A stretch of DNA of 64,000 nt from Desulfovibrio aminophilus. GTDB lineage: Bacteria; Desulfobacterota; Desulfovibrionia; Desulfovibrionales; Desulfovibrionaceae. A program made the position numbers and the translations under genes. The notes under the pieces were generated by a model, which worked only from the letters and a program-made list of their open reading frames with translations, was not told where the DNA came from and made no database searches. Shown one piece after another: positions 57,246 through 64,000 of the stretch (its first letter is position 1; every line of letters begins with the position of its first letter). Where the stretch lies: the NCBI RefSeq assembly GCF_023660105.1, contig NZ_JAMHGA010000021.1, forward strand, positions 1-64,000. Direction: 5' to 3'.

Positions 57246-58763
57246 CTAATGAACCGACCTTTCTTCCGAATCTCCCTGATCTAACCCGGGAACCTTTGCA
57301 CGGCGCGCTCCAAGGACCGCAACAAGGGCTCGAATTCGGCGTACACCTCGCTCAAGCGCATCAAGTGCCGCTCCAATTCGAGAACGCGATCGGAGAGAGC
57401 CGCCAAGGCCGTCTCGTTGCGCCCCTTTTCCTCGACTGCCTTCTTCTCCCAACGCATCAACGCCTTGACCACATGACCTTCCAACTCGTTCATGGCTCAC
57501 TCCAATCTCAGCGCATGCCGGTCCCCAACCGTCCATCCCGTCACGGCCGTCGTTCCCTCGGGCAAGACAATGAACCGGCCCTGTCGATCCTCCACCAGTT
57601 TCAGACCCCAGGTATTTTTCTCGATGCGGTTCGCATCGTTCCTGAGTTCCTCGAGATGGGTCTCCCATTGGGCTGTCGCCGACTGAATCCGCTCCAGTCG
57701 AGTATTCAACAGAGCAAGGACGCACAGGCCGGCAATCCCCAGGCCCAACGCCAACCCCATCCCCCAAAAGAAACTCTTCAGCAGACCACCGGCCAGCACC
57801 TTCCGCCAACTCGACATTTCCTGCTCCACCAAATCCAACTGGGACCAGATCATCTGGCTCAACAGCTCCCCGTGCCGACGGATACCGTCTTTGGTTATAT
57901 TGAGCACGTCGCTCGACGATTCGCTCAAGCTCTGCCGCAAGATGTTCAATTCTATGTTCACGGTCTTCTCCATCACCTCGCGGTCCTGGGCTACCCGGGC
58001 CTGAAAGCGGCTGGTCAATTCGCCAAGACGCATTGAAAACGCCTCCTTTCAGGCGGACTCTGACGCCTGTTTTTTGGTCAACGACAGTAAGGTAGTCCTT
58101 TCCCTCCCTGGGAATATCCAACTCCACTTCGCGAAGAGCGTCGACAATGTCACGACGGCTGATGACAAGACCCAACTCAATGCGTTCCCGCAAATAATCC
58201 ACAATGCACGCCTGGGCGTCTTCCCTGGTTTCCAGCCCGAATCTTAAGCGCCGGGCATTCTCCAGACTTGTGTGGGAAGGGGTGCAGATCCTGGCACGCG
58301 CGGGATCATCAGGGCGGGCCCACCCTTCCCGCCAATTCCACAGATCCCGGAAAGGATCGAGGTCACGCTGCCAGCCGGGTGGGAAGGCATTCATGGCTTT
58401 GCCGGAGTGGAGTTCGACACGGGGAATCACGAAATGCAGCTCATGGTGGCCACAATGGGTATGTTGAACCCATAGGATATCGTACCGATCTGGTTCCAAG
58501 CCAGCAAACGCCACCCTCTCGAAATCGTCCATCAGAGCCACTTCCTTTTCCGGGCTCAACACTTCACCGGGGGCCCAGGACAGGACGCCCGACGAATACT
58601 TCCAGGTCCGATTCTGGGCATCAATGAGCGCACGAGTCATGCCCGGGTCGCCTCGGAGAACTTTGGGAGGAGATTGGGAACGTCCCGGGTAGTCCAACCG
58701 CAGGAGGTAATGCACCGGTCCCCTCCCCGAGCCCTTGCCATGGGGGAATAACTTCAAATACAT
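57246..58763 (-). CDS. mobA: ColE1-type relaxase MobA (MOB-HEN group)
   Basis: 505 residues, the same size as ColE1 MbeA (517). The relaxase core lies in the first 290 residues. Tyr19 (VHYLL) coincides with the known MbeA nicking tyrosine; H101-x6-E108-x-H110 (HTHCGHHELH, residues 101-110) aligns with the His-Glu-Asn triad, with the Asn replaced by His. It nicks oriT to start conjugative transfer with help from a self-transmissible element. The C-terminal third (after about 245) overlaps two other genes in other frames, as in ColE1 (mbeB and mbeD inside mbeA), so its protein sequence there is poorly constrained and Gly/Arg-rich. Start overlaps the mobC end by 10 bases. Confidence 0.82.
   Translation of the reverse strand: MYLKLFPHGKGSGRGPVHYLLRLDYPGRSQSPPKVLRGDPGMTRALIDAQNRTWKYSSGVLSWAPGEVLSPEKEVALMDDFERVAFAGLEPDRYDILWVQHTHCGHHELHFVIPRVELHSGKAMNAFPPGWQRDLDPFRDLWNWREGWARPDDPARARICTPSHTSLENARRLRFGLETREDAQACIVDYLRERIELGLVISRRDIVDALREVELDIPREGKDYLTVVDQKTGVRVRLKGGVFNASWRIDQPLSGPGSPGPRGDGEDREHRIEHLAAELERIVERRAQYNQRRYPSARGAVEPDDLVPVGFGGAGNVELAEGAGRWSAEEFLLGDGVGVGPGDCRPVRPCSVEYSTGADSVGDSPMGDPSRGTQERCEPHREKYLGSETGGGSTGPVHCLARGNDGRDGMDGWGPACAEIGVSHERVGRSCGQGVDALGEEGSRGKGAQRDGLGGSLRSRSRIGAALDALERGVRRIRALVAVLGARRAKVPGLDQGDSEERSVH
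57281..57493 (-). CDS. mobD: MobD-like protein, nested in mobA
   Basis: 70 residues, almost entirely one charged coiled-coil helix (KGRNETALAALSDRVLELERHLMRLSEVYAEFEPL). Lies wholly inside mobA in a different frame, directly after mobB, exactly where mbeD lies in ColE1. Its role in ColE1 includes mobilisation and entry exclusion. Confidence 0.68.
   Translation of the reverse strand: MNELEGHVVKALMRWEKKAVEEKGRNETALAALSDRVLELERHLMRLSEVYAEFEPLLRSLERAVQRFPG
57497..58033 (-). CDS. mobB: MobB-like protein, nested in mobA
   Basis: 178 residues. A helical N-terminal half (about 1-85, with LTSRFQARVAQDREVMEKTV), one membrane helix (about 88-112, LLKSFFWGMGLALGLGIAGL) and a cytoplasmic coiled tail. 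Reads in another frame wholly within mobA, the same layout as ColE1 mbeB. MbeB-type proteins join the relaxosome and the membrane. GGAGG (CCTCCTTTC on the plus strand) precedes the start. Confidence 0.72.
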   Translation of the reverse strand: MRLGELTSRFQARVAQDREVMEKTVNIELNILRQSLSESSSDVLNITKDGIRRHGELLSQMIWSQLDLVEQEMSSWRKVLAGGLLKSFFWGMGLALGLGIAGLCVLALLNTRLERIQSATAQWETHLEELRNDANRIEKNTWGLKLVEDRQGRFIVLPEGTTAVTGWTVGDRHALRLE

Positions 58764-59056
58764 GGCCCGCGCCTCTTCAGCTCCCGCAGCACGGCATCGA
58801 GGTAAACGATGACCTTGATGGCCTCGGCCTCACTCTTGTAGGTGTTCACCCACCGCGCGACCTGATTGAGATTCGCCCCGGCGCGAGCAATAAGCCGCAG
58901 ACTCTCCTGCTCCACAGAGGTTTTCCGCATGCGGTATTGCAGCAGCCGATACCGGATGAGATCAGCCAAAGTCATTCCTGCAGCCTCGGCCTTGGCTTCA
59001 AATTCTGCTTTCTCCTCCTCGCTCACGCGCAGCTTAATCCAGAGTTTTCGGCTCAT
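58754..59056 (-). CDS. mobC: MobC-like relaxosome protein
   Basis: 100 residues. A basic ribbon-helix-helix-like N-terminus (MSRKLWIKLRVSEEEKAEFE) and the MobC domain signature ARAGANLNQVARWVN (about 60-74). Helps the relaxase open oriT. The ATG at 59056 fits the family; the frame continues 40 codons upstream without a good start. Its stop lies inside the relaxase start. Confidence 0.85.
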   Translation of the reverse strand: MSRKLWIKLRVSEEEKAEFEAKAEAAGMTLADLIRYRLLQYRMRKTSVEQESLRLIARAGANLNQVARWVNTYKSEAEAIKVIVYLDAVLRELKRRGPCI

Positions 59057-59221
59057 TCTTATGCTCTCTAGATTTAGGCTTGGAGGGGTTCCAAGGGGCA
59101 ACGCCCCTGGCCAGCCCCCGGCAGTGGCCTGTGGCCACAAAGGGTAGGCTGGCCAAACGCGGCAGCCGAAGCGCAATAACAGCCCAAAGAAACAACAGAC
59201 AGGGTCAAAGAAGTCGGCATG
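59057..59221. promoter_or_regulatory. Candidate oriT region
   Basis: 165 bases between the HTH gene and mobC, where ColE1-type plasmids carry oriT. Two inverted repeats: AGGGGC/GCCCCT (59094-59108) and GTGGCC/GGCCAC (59124-59138). The exact nick site cannot be named. Confidence 0.4.
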
Positions 59222-59449
59222 CTATTCATGTCGGCTTTCGGTCAGATGGTACGAATCGGTGGTCAGAACAGTATGGGCGCGGGCAAAAGCGTCCAGGTCA
59301 GAGCGATCATACACGACTCGCCGCCCGAGCTTCTGGTAGGCCGGGCCACGTCCACGGCAGCGCCAAACTTCAAGCGTGCCAGGCTGAAGGCGGAGATACG
59401 CGGCCGCTTCGACGGTGGTGAGTTTTGGGGTGGGATAAATCGATTTCAT
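59222..59449 (-). CDS. Excisionase-like HTH protein
   Basis: 75 residues with a MerR-like winged helix of the excisionase/HTH_17 group (LTTVEAAAYLRLQPGTLEVWRCRGRGPAYQKLGRRVVYDRSDLDAF). Typical of element-encoded directionality factors or small regulators. Located between the mob module and the defence genes. Confidence 0.75.
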   Translation of the reverse strand: MKSIYPTPKLTTVEAAAYLRLQPGTLEVWRCRGRGPAYQKLGRRVVYDRSDLDAFARAHTVLTTDSYHLTESRHE

Positions 59450-59511
59450 CCAGCTTCCTCCATGAAGATACCCGACCTTCTTCTGCCGAGCCTGATGAAG
59501 GAGAACCAGAT

Positions 59512-59811
59512 ATGAAAAAGAATGTCTGTCCTTTCAGAAAAAGGACAAAATTTTCAATCACAGAGGCGGCCCCAAAACCGGATAGGCATGAATACATAGA
59601 CGACATCTTGAAGATGCCCCCCAGCCTTGGACATTCGGCGCGATGTCATGTCGGACATGGTTTCAACCAATGCCCCCGCGTGGAGGGCTTCGGCCGTGTT
59701 CGAGCAGGCGGTCCAGAGCCTTTCTTTTTTTCAAAGAGCTTTTGCTGGATGAAGTTCAGCGATTCATCTCGAACAACCTTCGATGACCACCGTACCCTGA
59801 GCACCCAGTAA
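59512..59811 (+). CDS. Small ORF of uncertain reality
   Basis: 99 residues. It has a strong AAGGAG 8 bases before ATG 59512 and a plausible first 40 residues (MKKNVCPFRKRTKF, HEYIDDILK), but the second half is antisense to the remnant of the HamA-like pseudogene, so the ORF is probably a truncated or chance gene. No family recognised. Confidence 0.25.
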   Translation: MKKNVCPFRKRTKFSITEAAPKPDRHEYIDDILKMPPSLGHSARCHVGHGFNQCPRVEGFGRVRAGGPEPFFFSKSFCWMKFSDSSRTTFDDHRTLSTQ

Positions 59812-59889
59812 CCGAGCGGAGTAGCCCCTGTGGAGTAGCCCCTATTTTGACGGGACACCCTGGCAGCGATAGGAGATAGGTCTAACCCT

Positions 59890-60357
59890 ATGTCCAGACC
59901 TAGTGCTAACGGGGAAGCAGTGGTGGAGGTGCTGACCACGGTCCACCGTCGACGGTGGACCGTGGCGGAGAAACTGGAGCTGGTCCAGGAGTCGCTGCAT
60001 CCGGGCATAAACGTCTCGTACGTGGCCCGCAAGCACGGCATCTCGCCGAGTCTGCTGTTTCGGTGGAGAAAGCTCATGAGCGATGGAGGAAAAGCCGCAA
60101 TGCAGGCCGATGACCAGATCGTCAGGGCTGCCGAGTTGCGGCCGCTCAAGAAGCGTGTCCGCGAATTGGAGCGCCTGCTTGGCAGGAAGACCATGGAGGT
60201 GGAAATCCTCAAGGAGGCGTTGGAGATCGCGCGCGAAAAAACTGCTCTCGCGCACGCCGTTGCCCTGGGAGGACGGTTTCCGATGAAACGTGTGGCCGAG
60301 GCTCTGAGCGTCTCCCGCTCCAGACTTGCCGAAGCGGGTGAAGGAGCCGCCCCGTGA
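59890..60357 (+). CDS. IS3-family transposase OrfA (IS2 group)
   Basis: 155 residues. Helix-turn-helix (VAEKLELVQESLHPGINVSYVARKHGISPSLLFRWRK, about 25-60) and a leucine-zipper-like helix (LRPLKKRVRELERLLGRKTMEVEILKEALE, about 78-107), as in IS2 OrfA. Intact, but its C-terminus runs past the usual end because of frameshifts in the overlapping orfB. Confidence 0.85.
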   Translation: MSRPSANGEAVVEVLTTVHRRRWTVAEKLELVQESLHPGINVSYVARKHGISPSLLFRWRKLMSDGGKAAMQADDQIVRAAELRPLKKRVRELERLLGRKTMEVEILKEALEIAREKTALAHAVALGGRFPMKRVAEALSVSRSRLAEAGEGAAP

Positions 60358-60828
60358 AAGGCCTGCGCGCTACTCCAAGGCCGAGGACGAGCGGTTGCTG
60401 CCGCTGATCCGGGACATCGTGGATCAGCGCCTTGACCTACGGCTATCGCCGGGTCTGCGCCCTGTTGAACAGGCAGCTCCGGCAGGATGGGCGCGGGCGT
60501 GAATCACAAACGCGTTTCCGGATCATGCGCCTTCATGGCCTGCTGTTGGCCAGGCACAAAGGCTACAGGCCGGAGCGCAGCCATGTTGGGGCTGCGCTCG
60601 CGCTTCACGCCGGTCCGCAGCCCGGAAAGCAACGGCATGGCCGAGGCCTTTGTGAAGACCTTCAAGCGGGACTATGTCCGTATTCATGAACGTCCCGATG
60701 CGGAGACAGTTTTGAACCAGCTCCACGCCTGGTTCGAGGACTACAACGAGAGGCACCCCCACAGGGGGCTGCGGAGCCCCCCCAAGGGATTCATCCGCTC
60801 GTCAGCATCCGCAGGGGGTCCGGTTTAG
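60283..60828 (+). pseudogene. IS3-family OrfB remnant
   Basis: Pieces of an IS2-type DDE transposase: MKRVAEALSVSRSRLAE, then a frame change, KRVKEPPRERPARYSK, another change, TYGYRRVCALLNRQ and RLHGLLLARHKGYR, then an internal deletion that removes most of the DDE core, and FTPVRSPESNGMAEAFVKTF with WFEDYNERHPHRGL. At least two frameshifts and a loss of about 300 bases. Confidence 0.85.
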
Positions 60829-61173
60829 CAGGGGCAACTCCACCGAGAAGCCATTGCAGGTAATCCGAAACCAAGATTTCCCCAAAATCTCCCGCTCTGA
60901 TTCCTGGACCGAGTTTGGATGTTTTACATGGGAACTTGCTATTGGTCAGATAATCTGGTCGCGGGCGTTTGCCCCGCAAGAAATCGCTCTCGGTATCCAG
61001 GCAATAGTGATTTCGGAAGTGCTTCGCCCAGGCCGAAAGTACTGCCTTCTCGTTCTCATGCGGAACTCCCAAATCTCGACCTCCTTGCCGTCGGCAGTCT
61101 TCAGTCGTTCGCCGGTATCGACGAGCAATTTAGTGTGTTCCGAAGTCCAAGGCATTCACGTCCCATCCCTGAT

Positions 61174-61929
61174 TTAGTTGCCCTTCAATTTCAACAGCTC
61201 ATCGTCCAGTCCATAGCGAACCACGTCGATCCGGTCGCTGCGTTGGGAGACAAAATCACCGGTCATCACGGGGAGCTGGAATGGGAAGAATGCCGGGTTG
61301 TTCAGAAGCAGCCCCAATGCGCCTTTGGCCTCCGGGGTGGCCAGGAGTGCGGATTCAAACATCAAGATGGCCAGGTTTGGTTCGGCAATGCTCACCGGAG
61401 CGGCGTTCTCATAGCAGCCTTTGGCCTCGGAATCCTTCAGGGCTCCCCAGGCGACAAAGGAGCGGATGACGAACCGGGCGTAACGGCTCACGGTTTGCCG
61501 GTCGCCGTACTGTTCCTTCAGGCGGTTGATGATCTGCGCCTGGGTCACCTGATCCTGCAAAGCCAACAGACGGCCGGTCTGTCGGGCCACGTTGAACCAG
61601 AACGGATAGACCGCCGAGATCATTCCCCAGTGGACCGCCAGGGCCATGGACGGATTTTCCCTCAGAAACGCCAGCGAGGCATCCCGGAATGGAATCAACG
61701 CGGGGTCAGGAGAGACCCAGATCTTCATCAGATTGTTGACGACAAAGGTCCGGGTCTGATCGCTTCGTTCGCCTTCGGAGCCGTTGCCTTTTCTGTCCGC
61801 AAGGAACTCACGAAGCTCCTGACGGATGGTTTTGGCGTCGAGCCCCGCCAGCAGCAGATTGGCTGTTTTTTGCATCCACTCGAAACGGATCGCTTGTTTG
61901 ATGCCAATGGCTTCATGTCGTTTGCCCAT
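61174..61929 (-). CDS. BrxA-like BREX protein
   Basis: 251 residues, cytoplasmic, helical. Placed directly after pglZ (TGATG overlap with the pglZ stop; AAGGAG upstream), the position brxA holds in type 3 BREX operons. Visible text: HEAIGIKQAIRFEWMQKTANLLLAGL, FVVNNLMKIWVSPDPALIPFRD, WGMISAVYPFWFNVARQTGRLLALQ. Fits the size and character of the NusB-like BrxA (DUF1819) family but the match is contextual. BrxA proteins bind DNA in some BREX systems. Confidence 0.55.
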   Translation of the reverse strand: MGKRHEAIGIKQAIRFEWMQKTANLLLAGLDAKTIRQELREFLADRKGNGSEGERSDQTRTFVVNNLMKIWVSPDPALIPFRDASLAFLRENPSMALAVHWGMISAVYPFWFNVARQTGRLLALQDQVTQAQIINRLKEQYGDRQTVSRYARFVIRSFVAWGALKDSEAKGCYENAAPVSIAEPNLAILMFESALLATPEAKGALGLLLNNPAFFPFQLPVMTGDFVSQRSDRIDVVRYGLDDELLKLKGN

Positions 61930-63923
61930 CACCGTGTTCTCCTTTCAAACTTCACAAGGGGCACGATGACTTCTTCGATGGCTACACCGCCGTGACCTAC
62001 GATGGCATCTCCCGGATTCACGAATGCGTCGCGGCCACCGGCCACCAGGGGGAAATAATCTGCGGGCAACCCGACCGGCTGCCACTCGTGGGCAAACGGG
62101 AAGGCCCCAGCAACCTGAGCGCGGAGTTCCGGCGTGGGATAGACACGAACACGCTCGCCGCGAGTTTCGGCAACCACACCTTCAGATGGGCGGCCTTTAC
62201 CTTCGCATTGGATGTTGCCGTGATCGGCCGACAGCCAAACCCCATAGCCGTAATCCAGCAGTTGGCCGACCATCGCGGAAAGAAATCCTGCATGGCACCA
62301 CTGCTTGACCTGGTTGTGCATTCCGGCCGAACCGAGTTGCATGCCGTGCATGATCTTGTCGACCTTGTCCACGACCAGCCCCACCACCTTGGTCTTCCCC
62401 GGGTGGATTGCGGAGTCGAGGACGCCCGCAGCATCACCGTCGCCAAGGCCACGCTGGTAGGCGACATCGAGCCGGGACAGGCCATGGCCTTCCCAGAACT
62501 GCTTCCAGAGTTTCTCTTCGCTGTTGGTCGAGTTGATGGATGACGGGAAATAGAGCGGCGGCTTGCCCGAGAAGATCGACTGCCGCGATACCGAGGTCAG
62601 CGTCGGAATCCAGGCGAAGGTCGCGGATTCGCGCATGACAAGATTGGCATCTTGCTTTTGTAGAAGCTGGCGAATGGTCACCCACTGGTCCAGGGCCAGG
62701 CCATCGACGACGATCAGCGCGGCACGGCTGCTACCGGAGTCCTCGATATCCCTTGCCAGGCGGCGCGGCACATGGTGCAGCATGGCTGGATTGGTCGGCG
62801 GCAAGTTGATCAGACTGGAGTAGTGGTCCACCAGCCAACCGGCGAAGGTCGAGTTCAGTGCATCGCCGATTTCCCTGAGCCGGGTCTGATACTCGGTGCT
62901 GTTGCCGCAGTGAACCAGCGAAGAGAGTTCGGCCCATTTCAATGCAAAGGCGGTCCAGTCCGAGTAACGCGCTTCCGCAGTGGGCAGTTCCTTTTCGACA
63001 AGGTCAAACAGGCGGGAAATCCGCAGTTCGTCATCGTCCACGGCGGAGGTGGCGATACCGCTTCGGACCCAGGACCTGGCATCCACTTCAATGCCTTTGG
63101 CCTCGACGGGGGTGAGTTTCCCCTCCAGGAACAGGTTGTCGATGTAGACTTTGATGTCCTGATGGTCGAACGGCAGGCGATCAGGGCCGGGATACTTGAG
63201 GCCGTATTCTGGCGAATCTTCCCGTACCTGATTGGCTCTGCCGAGCCTGGAAAGAAATAGCGGCCAGCGTTCCTGCAAAAAGGCGAAGAAGGCCTCATCG
63301 TCCGGAACGATCTCGGAAAGCGGCCAGGCTTTGAACCCATCATGGCCTTTCAGAACCTGGATGAGCCGCTCGGCCAGCACCAGCGGGATTTGGAGCTTGC
63401 CGTAGTGCAGGCGAAGCAAGGCGCGAAGCAGTTCCACCTCGCTGGCAATCAGCTCAGCGGCGATGCCGAACACATGGCGGAGGATGAAATCCTTGGTGGC
63501 GTTATCGCCCATGCGATCCGGCGGCGACTTGCGTTGAGCCTCAAAAAGTGTGTCCAGCAGGCTTCGGTCGAGCTTCTCGATCACCGGATAGCTAAGCGTT
63601 GGGAACAGATCCCCCAAGTTGAATGAAAGCTTGCGGCCTGCTTGGAGCAGGTCGTATGGCAGGGATTCCAGCTCCGCATCCTGCAAGCGGAGGACGACCA
63701 CCAGATCTGTGTGCTCACCACGGTCCCAAATCAAGCGGTACTTGGATTCGTAGGCGTATCTGAATTCAACCGGGTCACTGAACTCGATCAGGTCGAAGCC
63801 GCGCCCGCGAAGCTCCAATGCCAGCTTCTCCTCGGTCAGCAGGCAATCCGGATCGGCGACCAGGGTCAGCTTGCTGACGTTGGGCACAAAGTCGTTCAGG
63901 ATGGCGTCTCGCCAACTACTCAT
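61929..63923 (-). CDS. pglZ: BREX phosphatase PglZ (type 3-like)
   Basis: 664 residues. Alkaline-phosphatase-superfamily PglZ: metal-binding ALIVVDGLALDQW (about 398-410), TSVSRQSIFSGKPP (about 440-453) with the likely nucleophile, VVDKVDKIMHGM (about 520), SADHGNIQCEG (about 567) and GHGGVAIEEVIVPLVKF (about 642-658). The N-terminal half (1-380) is the helical PglZ extension. PglZ is the core of BREX, which blocks phage replication by a restriction-modification-like epigenetic marking. The ATGA overlap with the upstream gene shows an operon. Confidence 0.88.
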   Translation of the reverse strand: MSSWRDAILNDFVPNVSKLTLVADPDCLLTEEKLALELRGRGFDLIEFSDPVEFRYAYESKYRLIWDRGEHTDLVVVLRLQDAELESLPYDLLQAGRKLSFNLGDLFPTLSYPVIEKLDRSLLDTLFEAQRKSPPDRMGDNATKDFILRHVFGIAAELIASEVELLRALLRLHYGKLQIPLVLAERLIQVLKGHDGFKAWPLSEIVPDDEAFFAFLQERWPLFLSRLGRANQVREDSPEYGLKYPGPDRLPFDHQDIKVYIDNLFLEGKLTPVEAKGIEVDARSWVRSGIATSAVDDDELRISRLFDLVEKELPTAEARYSDWTAFALKWAELSSLVHCGNSTEYQTRLREIGDALNSTFAGWLVDHYSSLINLPPTNPAMLHHVPRRLARDIEDSGSSRAALIVVDGLALDQWVTIRQLLQKQDANLVMRESATFAWIPTLTSVSRQSIFSGKPPLYFPSSINSTNSEEKLWKQFWEGHGLSRLDVAYQRGLGDGDAAGVLDSAIHPGKTKVVGLVVDKVDKIMHGMQLGSAGMHNQVKQWCHAGFLSAMVGQLLDYGYGVWLSADHGNIQCEGKGRPSEGVVAETRGERVRVYPTPELRAQVAGAFPFAHEWQPVGLPADYFPLVAGGRDAFVNPGDAIVGHGGVAIEEVIVPLVKFERRTR

Positions 63924-64000
63924 TGAGCGCCTCCCTTGATAATCCGCAGCATCAGCAGCGGCCGGATTTCCGGCACGATCTGCCTTGCCGATTGCAGTTC
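63920..64000 (-). CDS. C-terminus of an upstream BREX gene (partial)
   Basis: Only the last 26 residues are in the window (ELQSARQIVPEIRP ... IIKGGAQ), stop overlapping the pglZ start. In type 3 BREX this place is usually taken by the BrxHII helicase; the fragment itself is too short to identify. Runs off the window end. Confidence 0.5.
   Translation of the reverse strand, partial: ELQSARQIVPEIRPLLMLRIIKGGAQ

Larger units (their letters stand above)
59817..60842 (+). mobile_element. IS2-group IS3-family element, degenerate
   Basis: 1026 bases. Ends: CGGAGTAGCCCCT on the left and AGGGGCAACTCCA (inverse of TGGAGTTGCCCCT) on the right, 11 of 13 positions matching. Both sides carry the same 5-bp CCGAG (59812-59816 and 60843-60847), the target duplication size of IS2-group elements. 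The left terminal repeat appears twice in tandem (59817-59829 and 59831-59843). Contains an intact orfA and a wrecked orfB, so it can no longer move alone. Confidence 0.85.
59646..61155 (-). pseudogene. HamA/DUF1837-like defence gene, disrupted
   Basis: Broken gene read from ATG 61155. Fragment 1 (about 32 residues, MPWTSEHTKLLVDTGERL) loses frame by one missing base at about 61060; fragment 2 continues with HENEKAVLSAWAKHF and RAGDFGEILVSDYLQWLLG up to 60843, where an IS2-group element inserts. After the element the frame resumes exactly at 59811 with YWVLRVRWSSKVVRDES and runs to a stop at 59646. Removing the IS and one CCGAG copy restores the reading. The GDFGEIL...YL block resembles HamA (DUF1837, Hachiman effector); this is a tentative call. 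It seems truncated at its C-terminus too. It begins 18 bases after the brxA-like gene. Confidence 0.6.

Noticed and set aside
57246-58033. Treating mobB and mobD or the mobA 3' end as false because they overlap
   Set aside because: The nested layout is the known state in ColE1-type mob regions, and each frame has a plausible start and family-like features.
60854-61177. A 107-codon open frame on the plus strand near the island defence genes
   Set aside because: It is antisense to the broken HamA-like gene, which shows family-like protein text on the other strand.
57185-64000. A prophage or CRISPR array in the island
   Set aside because: No phage structural genes and no regularly spaced repeats are present; content is mobilisation, IS and BREX genes.

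Overview
The window reads as a chromosome segment of a high-GC sulfate-reducing deltaproteobacterium of the Desulfovibrio group. The evidence is a seven-cysteine ferredoxin with the Asp14 pattern of Desulfovibrio africanus ferredoxin III, a MoeA protein fused to a periplasmic-binding-like domain, a tungsten/molybdenum aldehyde:ferredoxin oxidoreductase, an eight-haem cytochrome c, and redundant PAS-rich sensor kinases. All functional names rest on recognising protein motifs by eye; no database search was run.

Layout. 1-9.7 kb (minus strand): the translation operon thrS-infC-rpmI-rplT-pheS-pheT, with infC starting at AUU across the thrS stop codon, followed by a MerR regulator and an AsmA protein. 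9.6-12.7 kb (minus): tRNA-Val, a HEAT/TPR/unknown/YkgJ operon and the ferredoxin. 12.9-16.1 kb (plus): an M29 aminopeptidase and MoeA-PBP. 16.1-19.2 kb: a Tat-exported four-cluster ferredoxin subunit with a small cytochrome b-type membrane protein, divergent from a sigma54 activator whose PAS domain is rich in cysteine; the gap between them holds a sigma54-type promoter and nested inverted repeats. 19.4-22.6 kb: citrate synthase, tRNA-Leu and the eight-haem cytochrome. 22.9-31.1 kb (plus): a signalling operon of two hybrid kinases with a shared, duplicated catalytic half, a solute-binding protein, a lone receiver and an HD-GYP response regulator. 31.2-43.7 kb: a small exported Cys protein, an EAL-like/HDOD protein, RlpA, TypA, DUF202, a ferredoxin plus DUF401 permease pair, a DMT transporter, a TPR protein, and AOR overlapping a class II aldolase. 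43.9-51.6 kb: a less GC-rich DUF2339 membrane protein, a YheT-type hydrolase, YitT, and a ProXWV-type glycine betaine transporter. 52-57.1 kb: ruvCAB with yebC and rlmE, then a CgeB-like glycosyltransferase and tRNA-Ala(CGC).

From the 3' end of tRNA-Ala (57,185) to the window end the content changes to an integrated genomic island. It opens with a compact ColE1-type mobilisation module (mobC, a relaxase mobA, and mobB and mobD nested out of frame inside mobA), then an excisionase-like HTH gene. Next comes a HamA/DUF1837-like defence gene broken by a frameshift and by an IS2-group insertion sequence flanked by the 5-bp duplication CCGAG. The island continues with the downstream end of a BREX (type 3-like) phage-defence operon: a BrxA-like protein, the PglZ phosphatase and the C-terminus of one more gene running off the window. 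No integrase is visible, so the other island end and the rest of BREX should lie beyond 64,000.

The most interesting parts are the mob/BREX/broken-HamA island and the sigma54-controlled iron-sulfur operon with its cysteine-rich PAS regulator.
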